47,372 bases of DNA from Alteromonas abrolhosensis (GTDB lineage: Bacteria; Pseudomonadota; Gammaproteobacteria; Enterobacterales; Alteromonadaceae), in contig NZ_MEJH01000017.1 in NCBI RefSeq assembly GCF_001953635.1, forward strand, positions 11,012-58,383, read 5' to 3'. Position numbers and translations under genes: made by a program. The notes under the pieces are model-generated. The model did not search any database and was not told the DNA's origin. It worked only from the letters and a program-made list of their open reading frames with translations. Below are positions 15,464 to 24,206 of this stretch, in pieces (the first letter of the stretch is position 1; every line of letters begins with the position of its first letter).

Positions 15464-16396
15464 TTAGCCAGCTTGCTTCGCTGATTCAACTAAACGCACA
15501 AATAGCTCTTCAAGGCGATTTGATTTATTGCGCATGCTCATCACTTGAATACCCTTTTCACTTAGCTGCGTGAAAACAGGGTTCAACCCTTCCGTTTTCT
15601 CAACGTCAACTTCAAGTGTATGGTCGTCAATCAAACGGTGTTCAAAGCCCGTTAGCAGATTATCTGTCGTCGACACCCCATCTGGAATTTTGATATCCAA
15701 TACAAAGGTTTCCAGACTTAACTTAGAAAGCAAAGCTTTCATGCTGGTGTTCTCGACAATGGTGCCCTTGTTAATAATGGCGATATTGCGACACAGCATT
15801 TCGGCTTCTTCTAGGTAGTGGGTAGTGAGTATGATGGTAATCCCCTGACGGTTAATCTCTTCCAAGAAGCCCCACATTGAGCGACGAATTTCAATATCTA
15901 CACCCGCGGTTGGCTCATCTAGAATAAGCAATTTCGGCTCATGCATGAGTGCTCGAGCTATCATCAACCTGCGCTTCATACCGCCAGATAGCTCACGCGC
16001 GCGGGCGTCCCGTTTTTCCCACAGATCTAACTGGGCTAGGTATTTTTTAGCGCGCTCTTTTGCAATACTGCGCGGCACACCGTAGTAACCCGCCTGATTC
16101 AATACAATTTGCAGTACGGTTTCAAACTGGTTGAAGTTGAACTCTTGTGGCACCAGTCCAATGCAGGCTTTTGCTTGCTCTTTTTGCGTTGTGAGGTCAT
16201 AACCAAACACTGAAACGCTGCCGTTGGTTTGGTTAACGAGTGAGCTGATAATACCAATAGTGGTAGATTTACCCGCGCCATTTGGGCCGAGTAATGCGAA
16301 GAAGTCCCCTTCTTCTACTGTGAGGTCGACGCCTTTTAATGCCTGTACGCCACCTTTGTAGGTTTTGGTTAACCCTTTAATGTCCAACGCTTTCAT
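15464..16396 (-). CDS. ABC transporter ATP-binding protein (YadG-like)
   Basis: A 310-residue cytosolic ATPase, close to the 308 of E. coli YadG. Walker A is GPNGAGKST near residue 37, the signature is LSGGMKRR near 138, and Walker B is LLILDEPTAGVD followed by the switch His in LTTHYLEEAEML. The C-terminal 85 residues are the DRA-type extension. It pairs with the permease that follows and with the TrmB-like gene. The promoter must lie in the 250 bases before 16396, since a minus-strand terminator stands at 16643. Confidence 0.92.
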   Translation of the reverse strand: MKALDIKGLTKTYKGGVQALKGVDLTVEEGDFFALLGPNGAGKSTTIGIISSLVNQTNGSVSVFGYDLTTQKEQAKACIGLVPQEFNFNQFETVLQIVLNQAGYYGVPRSIAKERAKKYLAQLDLWEKRDARARELSGGMKRRLMIARALMHEPKLLILDEPTAGVDIEIRRSMWGFLEEINRQGITIILTTHYLEEAEMLCRNIAIINKGTIVENTSMKALLSKLSLETFVLDIKIPDGVSTTDNLLTGFEHRLIDDHTLEVDVEKTEGLNPVFTQLSEKGIQVMSMRNKSNRLEELFVRLVESAKQAG

Positions 16397-16435
16397 GATT
16401 TGCCCGTAGTGAGAGTGTGACCACTAAGACGTATT

Positions 16436-16470
16436 GACCTTTGATGCACACCAAAGGTCAGCACGCCCTA
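16436..16470. repeat. Short copy of the CAAAGGTCAGC palindromic repeat
   Basis: GACCTTTG (16436-16443) and CAAAGGTC (16452-16459) form an inverted repeat, followed by AGCACGCCCTA. The right side resembles the right arm of the element at 25930-25995 (CAAAGGTCAGCAGCTCCTA). It lies in the yadG promoter region. Confidence 0.5.
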
Positions 16471-16642
16471 ACCAACTTGAGTGAGATGTAGCTATCTTGA
16501 GCTAACAATGTATAGCAAACGAAGTGTAACCCAGTTCATGCTATTAAATGAATACACTCGCGTTTAGTGGTTGCTTAAAACAGTTTAAGCTTTCGCATAA
16601 CTGATTTACTAAGTGAGAGCGGAAACACCTTTTTTCAACCCT

Positions 16643-16683
16643 AATAAAAAAGCGCTGCGTACCGTTGGGGTAGCACGCAGCGC
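16643..16683 (-). terminator. Minus-strand terminator with no gene in front of it
   Basis: Read on the minus strand: GCGCTGCGT, a 14-base loop, ACGCAGCGC, then TTTTTTATT. This is a textbook rho-independent terminator. The nearest minus-strand ORF that could feed it is not convincing. Confidence 0.82.
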
Positions 16684-17122
16684 AAAGGGTAGCTATAAGC
16701 CAATTGAGACTTTTACGTAGAAGTTCAGCCTTACCGCTTCCACGGCACTGTTTCACGCTTAACTTTCAAAAAAAGATGGAGAAACAGTACAACCTGCCAT
16801 GCTCGTTTGGTGCACTTAAAAGCTTTACACTGAACTCGACAGACAACTTCTATTAAACGCGGTATACATGGCAAAAAAAGCGCGCAATTGTGGAAATGTG
16901 GTGGTGATTTAAAATGCCTGTACAATCAGCATGTAGAGGAACGCGCAGAGCCTTATTCAAAGTCGCGTTTCTCAATGTTATACCAGCTAAAATTTCACGA
17001 TGGCCACTCTCAAATATGGCGTAAATGAGGCAGGCTTGAGGATTTTATGCCGAACTTAGGCAACAGCTGCCATTCATAGGTATAGTGTGCGCTCTATCAG
17101 AATTATATTTGCGGGTTAATGT
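16684..17122. other. Intergenic region upstream of pdsR, possible minus-strand small RNA
   Basis: About 440 bases. Short minus-strand frames (16731-16925 and 16544-16756) show no known motif or ribosome site. Because a good minus-strand terminator ends the region at 16643, a short untranslated RNA may be made here; I cannot place its promoter with confidence. Confidence 0.35.
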
Positions 17123-17812
17123 ATGCCAAAGACAATTGCATTAGTGGAAGATGACGCGGCCATTCGCGAAAATTACATTATGGCGCTGAAAGCGCAAGGT
17201 TATAGCGTAAATGCCTATGAGGACAGACCGTCAGCTGCTGAAGCGTTTAACCACACCTTACCCGACTTAGCCATTATCGATATTGGTCTGAAAGATGAAA
17301 TAGAAGGGGGCTTTATGCTGTGCCAGCAACTACGAGGCCTGTCCCAAACCCTGCCTATCATCTTTTTTACTGCACGAGATAACGATGTAGATACTATCAG
17401 CGGCCTTAGAATGGGCGCGGACGATTACCTGACCAAAGATATCAGCATGGCCCACTTGCTTGCGCGAATTGCCGCCTTGTTCAGACGTACAGATTTACTT
17501 GCCGCCCCAACAGAGCAAAAAGATGAACTAAAAGTTGGCGACTTAAAAGTAGACGTGTCCAGAATGACGGTAAGCTGGCAGAACCAGCCCGTTCTATTAA
17601 CGGTGACAGAGTTTTGGATGCTGCATGCGCTCATTAAGCGCCCAGGTCATGTGAAAAGCCGCCAACAGCTAATGGATGAGTCCAGAATGGTAGTAGACGA
17701 CACCACCATTACCTCGCATATCAAACGCATGCGTAAAAAGTTTGTGCAGCTTGACCCAAACTTCGATCATATCGACACCGTGTACGGCATGGGATATCGC
17801 TGGCAACTGTAG
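17123..17812 (+). CDS. pdsR: PdsR-type response regulator (OmpR family)
   Basis: A 229-residue response regulator. The receiver starts IALVEDDAAIRENY, has its phosphoacceptor Asp near residue 53 (LAIIDIGL), the Thr in FFTARDND, and the Lys in DDYLTKD. The C-terminal winged-helix DNA-binding domain ends TVYGMGYRW. The overall form matches the dedicated sortase-system regulator family (PdsR) described in marine proteobacteria. It is followed after 61 bases by the kinase gene pdsS, so they form one two-component operon. Assignment to PdsR rather than another OmpR-type regulator rests on the partner kinase and overall resemblance. Confidence 0.85.
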   Translation: MPKTIALVEDDAAIRENYIMALKAQGYSVNAYEDRPSAAEAFNHTLPDLAIIDIGLKDEIEGGFMLCQQLRGLSQTLPIIFFTARDNDVDTISGLRMGADDYLTKDISMAHLLARIAALFRRTDLLAAPTEQKDELKVGDLKVDVSRMTVSWQNQPVLLTVTEFWMLHALIKRPGHVKSRQQLMDESRMVVDDTTITSHIKRMRKKFVQLDPNFDHIDTVYGMGYRWQL

Positions 17813-17873
17813 CTGGCTTTCGACTAAGTCCGCGTTTCATCTGATCAAAAGATAAGGGCAACCGACTAAAAAC

Positions 17874-20042
17874 ATGGGATTTCGCTTTTCAATACGCCTT
17901 CAGCTTATGGTGCTGTCGCTGTTCTTATTCACCATCCCCTACTTAGGTTATAACTACGTGTGGGAGCTTGAGCAGTATCTGCGAAACGGTCAGGAACAAA
18001 CCATGATTGGCACGGCGCGAGCCGTTGCCACTGCGCTTCATGAGCGTCCCGCTTTATTTGATAGCCAGTCTGCGTATCTTCAAGACGTACGTCCTGGCAC
18101 AGATCTTTACGCGCCTCCTATCCCATCCCCCATTCGACTGGATGGTGAACTCAATGACTGGCAGCAAGTCAGTGAGTTAATGAGTGAGTATGGCAGTAGC
18201 GAAGTTATTGAGTATTACAATGGCTATGCGGGTGAACCCACCAGCTTGTCGTTTAAGCATATGGTGGGGCGCTACGGTCAATTTCTGTATGCCATGTTTG
18301 AAGTCAGTGATGACGTGCTGCTGTGGCGGCAACCCAATAGTTTAAGCGTAGAAACAGGCGACCACCTGCTTGTGGGCATGGAAACCCCACAGGGTGAATT
18401 AGCAAGATATGTTGTTGCTCCTTATGAAAGTGGCTGGGTAAATGCGTACAAACTCGCAGACAACACAACGACCACACGGGCAATAGAGAACGCGCTCTCT
18501 ATTCAGGGCCGATGGCAAGAGACAGCCACAGGCTACAACATTGAACTGCGCTTTCCGCTATCTTTGACCACAGGCGGCTTGGCATTTTCAATTGTCGATG
18601 TAGACGACAAGGCAAGTCGATTGAAGCAGTACGCGTTAGGTACGGCGAATACCAAAGAGCTCGCTGAATTAGGTACTGTTATCACTCCATCCCCTGAAAT
18701 TGAGCGCATTCTGGCAGGTTTAAAATATGCCGATTCCCGGGTGTGGGTCGTAGATAAACACAAACGGGTACTCGCACGCGCTGGTGATATTCAATCAGCA
18801 ACGGGCATTGAAGTAGATGAAAAAGAAACCTCTTCAAATGCAATTTGGCATTGGATAGAAAGTGAGTGGTTACTTCCACTTTATTATCAGATTCTTACGC
18901 GGCCACCTGCCGACTTTATTGACGAGCTAGACGATGCTTATGCATTGGTAGGGCAGGATTTAGGCACGGCGCTGAATGGCCAACCCGATTCACTATGGCG
19001 CTTGTCACCCGATAACAAAGCCATAGTGCTTTCCGCTGCCTACCCTATTTTTATTGAAGGCAACGTAATGGGTGCGGTTGTTGTAGAGCAAACCACTAAC
19101 GGTATTCGTACGTTACGGAACCGGGCGTTAGAACAGCTCTTTCACGTTATTTTGGCAGTGATGACCATAGGTACATTAGGATTACTGCTGTTCGCGACGC
19201 GAATTTCAAACCGCATTCGCTCCCTTCGCGATAACACCGAAGCTGTGATTGATGATAATGGCAAAATCATTGGAACCCTGCCGGTATCCAATCAACGTGA
19301 TGAAATTGGTGATTTATCCCGTTCATTTGCGGATGTGCTTTCGCGGTTACAGCAGTACAACTCCTATTTAGAAAACATGGCGTCCCGCTTGTCTCACGAA
19401 CTTAGAACGCCCATTGCCGTGGTGAAGTCGTCATTGGATATGCTGACTCAGGTTAATGATGCCGACCAACAAGCCGTTTTTGTTGAGAGGGCCCAATCAG
19501 GAGTGAACCGCCTAAGCACCATCTTAAATAGTATGAGTGAAGCCACCCGATTAGAGCAGGCCATTCAGCAAGAAGATTTAGAGCCATTCGACTTAGTTAA
19601 GGTGATATCTGGGTGTATTGCTGGTTACGAGCATGCCTACAGCCATCGACGCTTTAGTTTTACCCACAATGCTGATAGCGCACGTATACTTGGCTCACCC
19701 GAACTTACTGCGCAAATGTTCGATAAAATTATCGCTAACGCCGTAGATTTCAGTGAAAAAGAAAGTGAGATTCAGGTCAGTATCACGGTTAAAGACAAGC
19801 AAACTGAGTTAACTATCAGCAATACCGGGCCGCTCCTTCCTGAAGGAATGAAGTCTCAGCTACTCCAGTCTATGGTCTCGGTGAGAAAAGAAAACGATGT
19901 GCAAAATGCCTCTTCACCGCACTTGGGGCTAGGGCTTTACATTGCCAATATCATAATGACCTTCCACAAAGGCCAGTTATCGTTAGCTGATAGAAAAGAT
20001 GGAACGGGCGTAGTTGTTAGTGCACGCTTTCCGTTAATGTAG
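17874..20042 (+). CDS. pdsS: PdsS-type sensor histidine kinase with large periplasmic domain
   Basis: A 722-residue inner-membrane histidine kinase. TM1 is near residues 8-25, the periplasmic part runs to about 420, and TM2 is near 423-443. HAMP follows, then the phospho-accepting His in SHELRTP near 508, and the ATP-binding domain with the G box HLGLGLYIANI near 684; the N box (IIANAVDF) is less typical. The periplasmic half has a CBM9-like start (IRLDGELNDWQQ) suggesting a carbohydrate-binding-type sensor fold. The family (PdsS) usually co-occurs with a sortase and an LPXTG protein; neither is in the window. Signal unknown. Confidence 0.87.
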   Translation: MGFRFSIRLQLMVLSLFLFTIPYLGYNYVWELEQYLRNGQEQTMIGTARAVATALHERPALFDSQSAYLQDVRPGTDLYAPPIPSPIRLDGELNDWQQVSELMSEYGSSEVIEYYNGYAGEPTSLSFKHMVGRYGQFLYAMFEVSDDVLLWRQPNSLSVETGDHLLVGMETPQGELARYVVAPYESGWVNAYKLADNTTTTRAIENALSIQGRWQETATGYNIELRFPLSLTTGGLAFSIVDVDDKASRLKQYALGTANTKELAELGTVITPSPEIERILAGLKYADSRVWVVDKHKRVLARAGDIQSATGIEVDEKETSSNAIWHWIESEWLLPLYYQILTRPPADFIDELDDAYALVGQDLGTALNGQPDSLWRLSPDNKAIVLSAAYPIFIEGNVMGAVVVEQTTNGIRTLRNRALEQLFHVILAVMTIGTLGLLLFATRISNRIRSLRDNTEAVIDDNGKIIGTLPVSNQRDEIGDLSRSFADVLSRLQQYNSYLENMASRLSHELRTPIAVVKSSLDMLTQVNDADQQAVFVERAQSGVNRLSTILNSMSEATRLEQAIQQEDLEPFDLVKVISGCIAGYEHAYSHRRFSFTHNADSARILGSPELTAQMFDKIIANAVDFSEKESEIQVSITVKDKQTELTISNTGPLLPEGMKSQLLQSMVSVRKENDVQNASSPHLGLGLYIANIIMTFHKGQLSLADRKDGTGVVVSARFPLM

Positions 20043-20138
20043 TTGGGTGAAACAACCTATTCGCTAAACCTAGAGTTAACGTGTGATGAACTTGGCTGAA
20101 TACTTAGAGGCTCTTACACCTAGATAGGCATTCTAACA

Positions 20139-20203
20139 GCGTTCTACCTTGCTTAGCCTTTATTATCAATAATGGCAAAAATAAAGGCCAAAAGGTAGAA
20201 CGC
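20139..20203. repeat. Long perfect hairpin between pdsS and the TonB-domain gene
   Basis: GCGTTCTACCTT (20139-20150) pairs perfectly with AAGGTAGAACGC (20192-20203). Inside it GCCTTTATT pairs with AATAAAGGC. The two perfect stems sit in 65 bases between convergent genes. No T-run follows, so it is more like a palindromic repeat or processed 3' end than a standard terminator. Confidence 0.7.
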
Positions 20204-20249
20204 CAGCTTTCGCTAAGGGGTATACGATGCTGAAATGCTGCGTTAGCGT

Positions 20250-21428
20250 TTAACTTTGTGCAACTTCAATCAAATTAAACTTGGTTGCATCATCGCCTTT
20301 AACCAGTACACGACATTGCCCCCAACTTTCAGGTATTTTCCAGACATGCCCCTCTGCAACCGTAAATTTCTCACGGTGTGATTCGCAACGCACTTCCACC
20401 GTGTCTAAGTCGCCGTTAATATCATTAAATGCAAATTGGCTTCGCACTAATGTATGGAACCAGTTGCCATTTTCACCAATAGTAACGGGCACTTCTAAGT
20501 TTTGATTCGATGCAATAGCCGTTTCGATTTGTTCGATAATTGGTGTTATCTCCTCAATACGTGTTTGCTGATCATCCATTTCTTTAAGTTTGCTGAATGA
20601 TGATAGCGCGTCGGCAAAGAGCCCTCGTTGGCTATCCAAGATTATTTTTCGCTGCAATGAATAGGCAACATAGTTTTCATCGAACACCATATTTTTATCG
20701 CGCTTGCTGCCATTGCTGGAAAGTATACGTCCGATACTTTGCACTTCTCTTTCAACATCACCCAACTTATTTGCAATCTGCGAATCCAAGTTGAGCAGCC
20801 AGGTATTTTCGTAGCGATTTAAAGTATCCCAGTCTTTGAGCTCGCTTAATGCCGCTTCCGCAGCGTCTATATCACCAGCTTGAAAAAGTGCATCCGCGTC
20901 TTTGTAAGCGCTGACAAATTTTCGCGATGCGCCAGTACGCCCACCTAAAACAAAATCCATTTGCACACTTTGATGGCATTGCTGAGTAGGCTCGCCGTCT
21001 TTGACTGCAGGTTCGAACTTCCATTTTTTAACCGCGCTTAATGCACTTTTCTTGAACGCACTATTGCCGAAGAAGTCATCCACTACAGGGTCTTTAACTC
21101 TCCCTTCTTCGTCGACAACATAACTCATTCTCACCCAGCCCTCTTGGCCTTTTCTGGCGGCTTGTGCAGGATATCGAGGGTTAGCTCTCTCAATGGGCAT
21201 GGCAGGTTGAAAAGCGGTGATGCGCGTTACTTCGTTCTCTTTTGCCTCTTCCAGTGCCTTTTTCTCGACTTCGTCGCAGGGAATACTCAACTCCTGCGCT
21301 AACGCATTTCCGCTAATTACTGAAGTACACAAAGTGGCGAAAACAAACGCTAATTTGCTTAAGGGGAGACGGGTTGGCTGCAATACATTGCTATCTATAT
21401 TTGCTTTGTTCCATTGAGTTCTTTTCAT
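20250..21428 (-). CDS. Secreted protein with TonB C-terminal-type domain
   Basis: A 392-residue protein from the ATG at 21428. It starts with a basic region and a hydrophobic stretch ending ALAQE, a likely Sec signal peptide, so the mature protein should be periplasmic. A TonB_C-type domain follows near residues 70-150 (RANPRYPAQAARKGQEGWVRMSYVVDEEGRV, then KSALSAVKKWKFEPA). The remaining 230 residues are mostly helical, with an acidic repeat-like region and a C-terminal beta-rich part; I recognise no family. It lacks the proline-rich spacer and the uncleaved membrane anchor of a normal TonB. The longer frame from 21437 begins with MINMKRT; GGAT precedes the chosen ATG. Confidence 0.78.
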   Translation of the reverse strand: MKRTQWNKANIDSNVLQPTRLPLSKLAFVFATLCTSVISGNALAQELSIPCDEVEKKALEEAKENEVTRITAFQPAMPIERANPRYPAQAARKGQEGWVRMSYVVDEEGRVKDPVVDDFFGNSAFKKSALSAVKKWKFEPAVKDGEPTQQCHQSVQMDFVLGGRTGASRKFVSAYKDADALFQAGDIDAAEAALSELKDWDTLNRYENTWLLNLDSQIANKLGDVEREVQSIGRILSSNGSKRDKNMVFDENYVAYSLQRKIILDSQRGLFADALSSFSKLKEMDDQQTRIEEITPIIEQIETAIASNQNLEVPVTIGENGNWFHTLVRSQFAFNDINGDLDTVEVRCESHREKFTVAEGHVWKIPESWGQCRVLVKGDDATKFNLIEVAQS

Positions 21429-21523
21429 ATTTATCATCCGTAATTAAAGCTAAATAATTATCTTAACATTTACGTTTTTAGTAGTGGTTTGCTTGAATAT
21501 CAAGCTGACCTCAAAATGTAAGG

Positions 21524-22606
21524 CTAGGATTTTTTCGAGGAATTCTCAAGTGAAGCATCTGGTACGTTTTTAATCATCATCTGCTCTTTTCGTTTCATCA
21601 TCATCTTAGCCAGTCGTCGCATACTCACCGTTGTATCTTTCTCATCGACGATATCTACACCTAGTAAGCGTTCCAACAAGTCTTCCAAGGTGAGAACGCC
21701 TTCTAGGCCACCGTACTCATCAACCACCAACAGCATATGTACATGCTTATTAATAAAGTGCTCGAATGTGACGGATAAAGGCATAGTATTCAACACGGTA
21801 ACCATGTCTTTGGCATATTCAGATAATGGCTTATCGGTATTACCCCGAGCTTGTGCCACCAATAGATCTGAACGCATAACAAAACCTGTTATGTTTTCAG
21901 AATCACTGTCTTCAAAGACAGGAATACGGGAAAACTCAATGTTAGCGTGTTTGTGAAAAAAACCTTCTACCGTCATCGATTCCGACACCTTAAATAGCGC
22001 CGTGCGATGAGTGATAGCATCTTTCACTTTAAGTTCATGCAGGCTCAACAGGCTCTGTAAGAAGGCGGCCTCATGATTGGCTAGCTGCCCCTCTTGCCCT
22101 GACAACTCTGCCATAGCATGCAGTTCGCTTCGACTTAATCCGCGAAGGGGGCTGTCTTCTTTAAAACCCTTTGTCATTAATTCAGACATTTTCACAAACG
22201 GCATAAGTACGATTGAAAGATATTTAAGAAAATATGCCGTTACCGGCGCTAGTGCTCGCCAATAGGTTGCGCCAAGGGTTTTAGGAATAATCTCAGAGAA
22301 AATCAGAATGAGCAGGGTAAGTATCGCTGAAATGATACCTAAATAAGCGTCGCCAAATACTGCCGCGGCTTGAGCCCCAGCACCTGCTGCGCCCATTGTG
22401 TGGGCTATCGTATTAAGGGTCAAAATTGCCGATAACGGTGTGTTAATGTTATCCGTTTGTTCACGCAACAGTGCACCACTAGCTTTGCCCTCTTTCTCTA
22501 ATACAGAGATGTAAGCAGATGAAACACTTAGAATTACAGCCTCTGCAATGGAGCACAAAAAAGAAAAGCCCAGTGCGATGAAGACGTACACAATAAGTAA
22601 AAGCAT
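21524..22606 (-). CDS. CNNM/CorC-type membrane protein with CBS pair
   Basis: A 360-residue inner-membrane protein. The first 180 residues form a CNNM (DUF21) domain with several helices and the small-residue region IIPKTLGATYWRALAP. Two CBS domains follow (about 195-330), including IPVFEDSDSENITGFVMRSDLL and VVDEYGGLEGVLTLEDLLE. The C-terminus is basic (RRLAKMMMKRKEQMM). Homologues act in magnesium or cobalt efflux or homeostasis; older annotations call them hemolysins. The CorC_HlyC transport-associated domain seen in longer relatives is absent. The gene stands alone on the minus strand, upstream of the TonB-domain protein. Confidence 0.88.
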   Translation of the reverse strand: MLLLIVYVFIALGFSFLCSIAEAVILSVSSAYISVLEKEGKASGALLREQTDNINTPLSAILTLNTIAHTMGAAGAGAQAAAVFGDAYLGIISAILTLLILIFSEIIPKTLGATYWRALAPVTAYFLKYLSIVLMPFVKMSELMTKGFKEDSPLRGLSRSELHAMAELSGQEGQLANHEAAFLQSLLSLHELKVKDAITHRTALFKVSESMTVEGFFHKHANIEFSRIPVFEDSDSENITGFVMRSDLLVAQARGNTDKPLSEYAKDMVTVLNTMPLSVTFEHFINKHVHMLLVVDEYGGLEGVLTLEDLLERLLGVDIVDEKDTTVSMRRLAKMMMKRKEQMMIKNVPDASLENSSKKS

Positions 22607-22694
22607 GTAATTATTCCAAGCGTCCTTGTAGGTTTAAACGCATTTTATTTTTAATTAGTTAAGCGACTATTATGGATAATAGAGCGGGATATAC

Positions 22695-22724
22695 AAGCGC
22701 TCAGTGTATATCATTTGAGCGCTT
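22695..22724. terminator. Hairpin after the Cu/Zn permease gene
   Basis: AAGCGCTCA (22695-22703) pairs with TGAGCGCTT (22716-22724). It lies just past the stop codon of the permease on the minus strand. The following T-run is weak, so the terminator call is tentative. Confidence 0.5.
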
Positions 22725-22755
22725 AGTTAATGAGAGGGAAACGTAAACGTAACGA

Positions 22756-23937
22756 TTACCCGCAACACGCCGAGTGTTGTTCGTGGTTATGACGGTTTTG
22801 CTGCAGCTTCTTCACACCTAGCCTTAACATTAACCCCGCCAAGACAATCGCACAAAGCGCGTAAATTACTTGAACATCTGCACCATGTTCATGAACGTGA
22901 CTTTGGGTTTTAATCATTGACGATAGAGAAAATGATGCCACTAAGTAGTTAAGTAAGTAGCCGAAACCTATGCTTGCAGATATCACACTGAACAGATAGA
23001 GCACTAATGTTCGTGTACCCATTTCTTGCTTTATCATACCCATGGTTGAGACGTTAGTGGCTGGACCTGCCATCAGAAACACCAGAATAGCACCAGGTGA
23101 TAACCCTGCCGCAAGAAAACCTACAGCCAACGGCGTGGAAGCGGTAGCGCATATGTACATGGGAATACCGATGATCGCCATAACAAGCATGGCAATAACA
23201 CCATCTCCCCATTGGGTAAGAAAGTCTGTGGGCACCCAAGTCTTAATGGCAGCTGCTAGTGCTAAACCCACTAATAACCAAACCACAATATCTTCAAGTA
23301 ACTTTCCACTAGCGTAAGCAAGCACGTTTGCGATTTTCGAAGGTTGAGACTTGGCTGGTAATGCTTCCTCGCTGACATGGTTATGGACCGCTTTCTTTTC
23401 ACCACCACAACAAGAAGACGCGACCTGAGCTTTAGGCTCTGGCTTAGGTTCAGGCTTGGACCCACAACAAGATGACGACTGCATCGCTTCGGCTTGACCT
23501 AGCTGCGCTTCTTTTTTCTCATCTGATTCTGTGAAAAAGCGTACCATTAAGCCCGCATAAATGGCGCTTAAAATAGCCGCAACGGGTCTGACAATAGCAT
23601 AGAGGGGGCCGAGCAATGCATAAGATACTGAGACGCTGTCCACGCCAGTTTCAGGGGTAGAAACCAAAAATGAGATGGTCGATGACTTCGACGCGCCGCT
23701 GCGCCTAAGTCCTAAAGCCGCAGGGATAACGCCACAAGAACACAGAGGTAAGGGCGCACCAATTATGGCAGCTTTGCTAATTGAACCGAACGATGAGCTG
23801 CCCATGTGCTTTTCTAAAAACGAAACGGGTACCAATTCATGCATGATACCTGCCACCAGCAAACCTAGAAGTAGCCAGGGCGCCGATTCAATAAAAAGCG
23901 CTAGGAAATTTTGTCCAAGTAAAATGATATCTGACAC
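22756..23937 (-). CDS. SO_0444-type Cu/Zn efflux permease (DUF318 family)
   Basis: A 393-residue inner-membrane permease with about eight helices. The conserved DUF318 block GAPLPLCSCGVIPAALGLRRSGAS and the matching second block near ATASTPLAVGFLAAGLSPGA are present. The central loop (about 145-195) is rich in Cys and His (SSCCGSKPEPKPEPK, SSCCGGEKKAVHNH), and the C-terminus ends with HNHEQHSACCG, both likely soft-metal sites. Such proteins were named after Shewanella SO_0444, which is linked to copper and zinc efflux. No metal regulator is adjacent. The first helix starts directly after the ATG. Confidence 0.88.
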   Translation of the reverse strand: MSDIILLGQNFLALFIESAPWLLLGLLVAGIMHELVPVSFLEKHMGSSSFGSISKAAIIGAPLPLCSCGVIPAALGLRRSGASKSSTISFLVSTPETGVDSVSVSYALLGPLYAIVRPVAAILSAIYAGLMVRFFTESDEKKEAQLGQAEAMQSSSCCGSKPEPKPEPKAQVASSCCGGEKKAVHNHVSEEALPAKSQPSKIANVLAYASGKLLEDIVVWLLVGLALAAAIKTWVPTDFLTQWGDGVIAMLVMAIIGIPMYICATASTPLAVGFLAAGLSPGAILVFLMAGPATNVSTMGMIKQEMGTRTLVLYLFSVISASIGFGYLLNYLVASFSLSSMIKTQSHVHEHGADVQVIYALCAIVLAGLMLRLGVKKLQQNRHNHEQHSACCG

Positions 23938-24105
23938 AACGCCTCGCAGGTTATTTTGTTCTAGAAGACTTTTCTAAGCAGTACCTTCAACAACAAGAAT
24001 AACGATGTTTTAAAACGCTAATTATAATAACAGATATGCGGTATGACAGAAAATCAACAATATTGATTAAGAGGACAAGCAGGAGGGGAAGTTACTTGAG
24101 CGGAA

Positions 24106-24136
24106 AGAAAAATGGCCAGTACAAATGCACTGGCCA
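24106..24136 (-). terminator. Terminator after the CstA gene
   Basis: On the minus strand TGGCCAGT pairs with ACTGGCCA around GCATTTGT and is followed by TTTTTCTTTCC. It ends the carbon-starvation transporter transcript. Confidence 0.85.
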
Positions 24137-24206
24137 AATGTTGACTGTCTCGTAAGTGTGATTTTAAACCACGAGGTCAACCATGAAAAAACGCTAAGCG
24201 TATTAC

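Noticed and set aside
16544..16925. Two short minus-strand frames before pdsR
   Set aside because: They lack ribosome sites and family motifs, and the terminator at 16643-16683 lies inside one of them.
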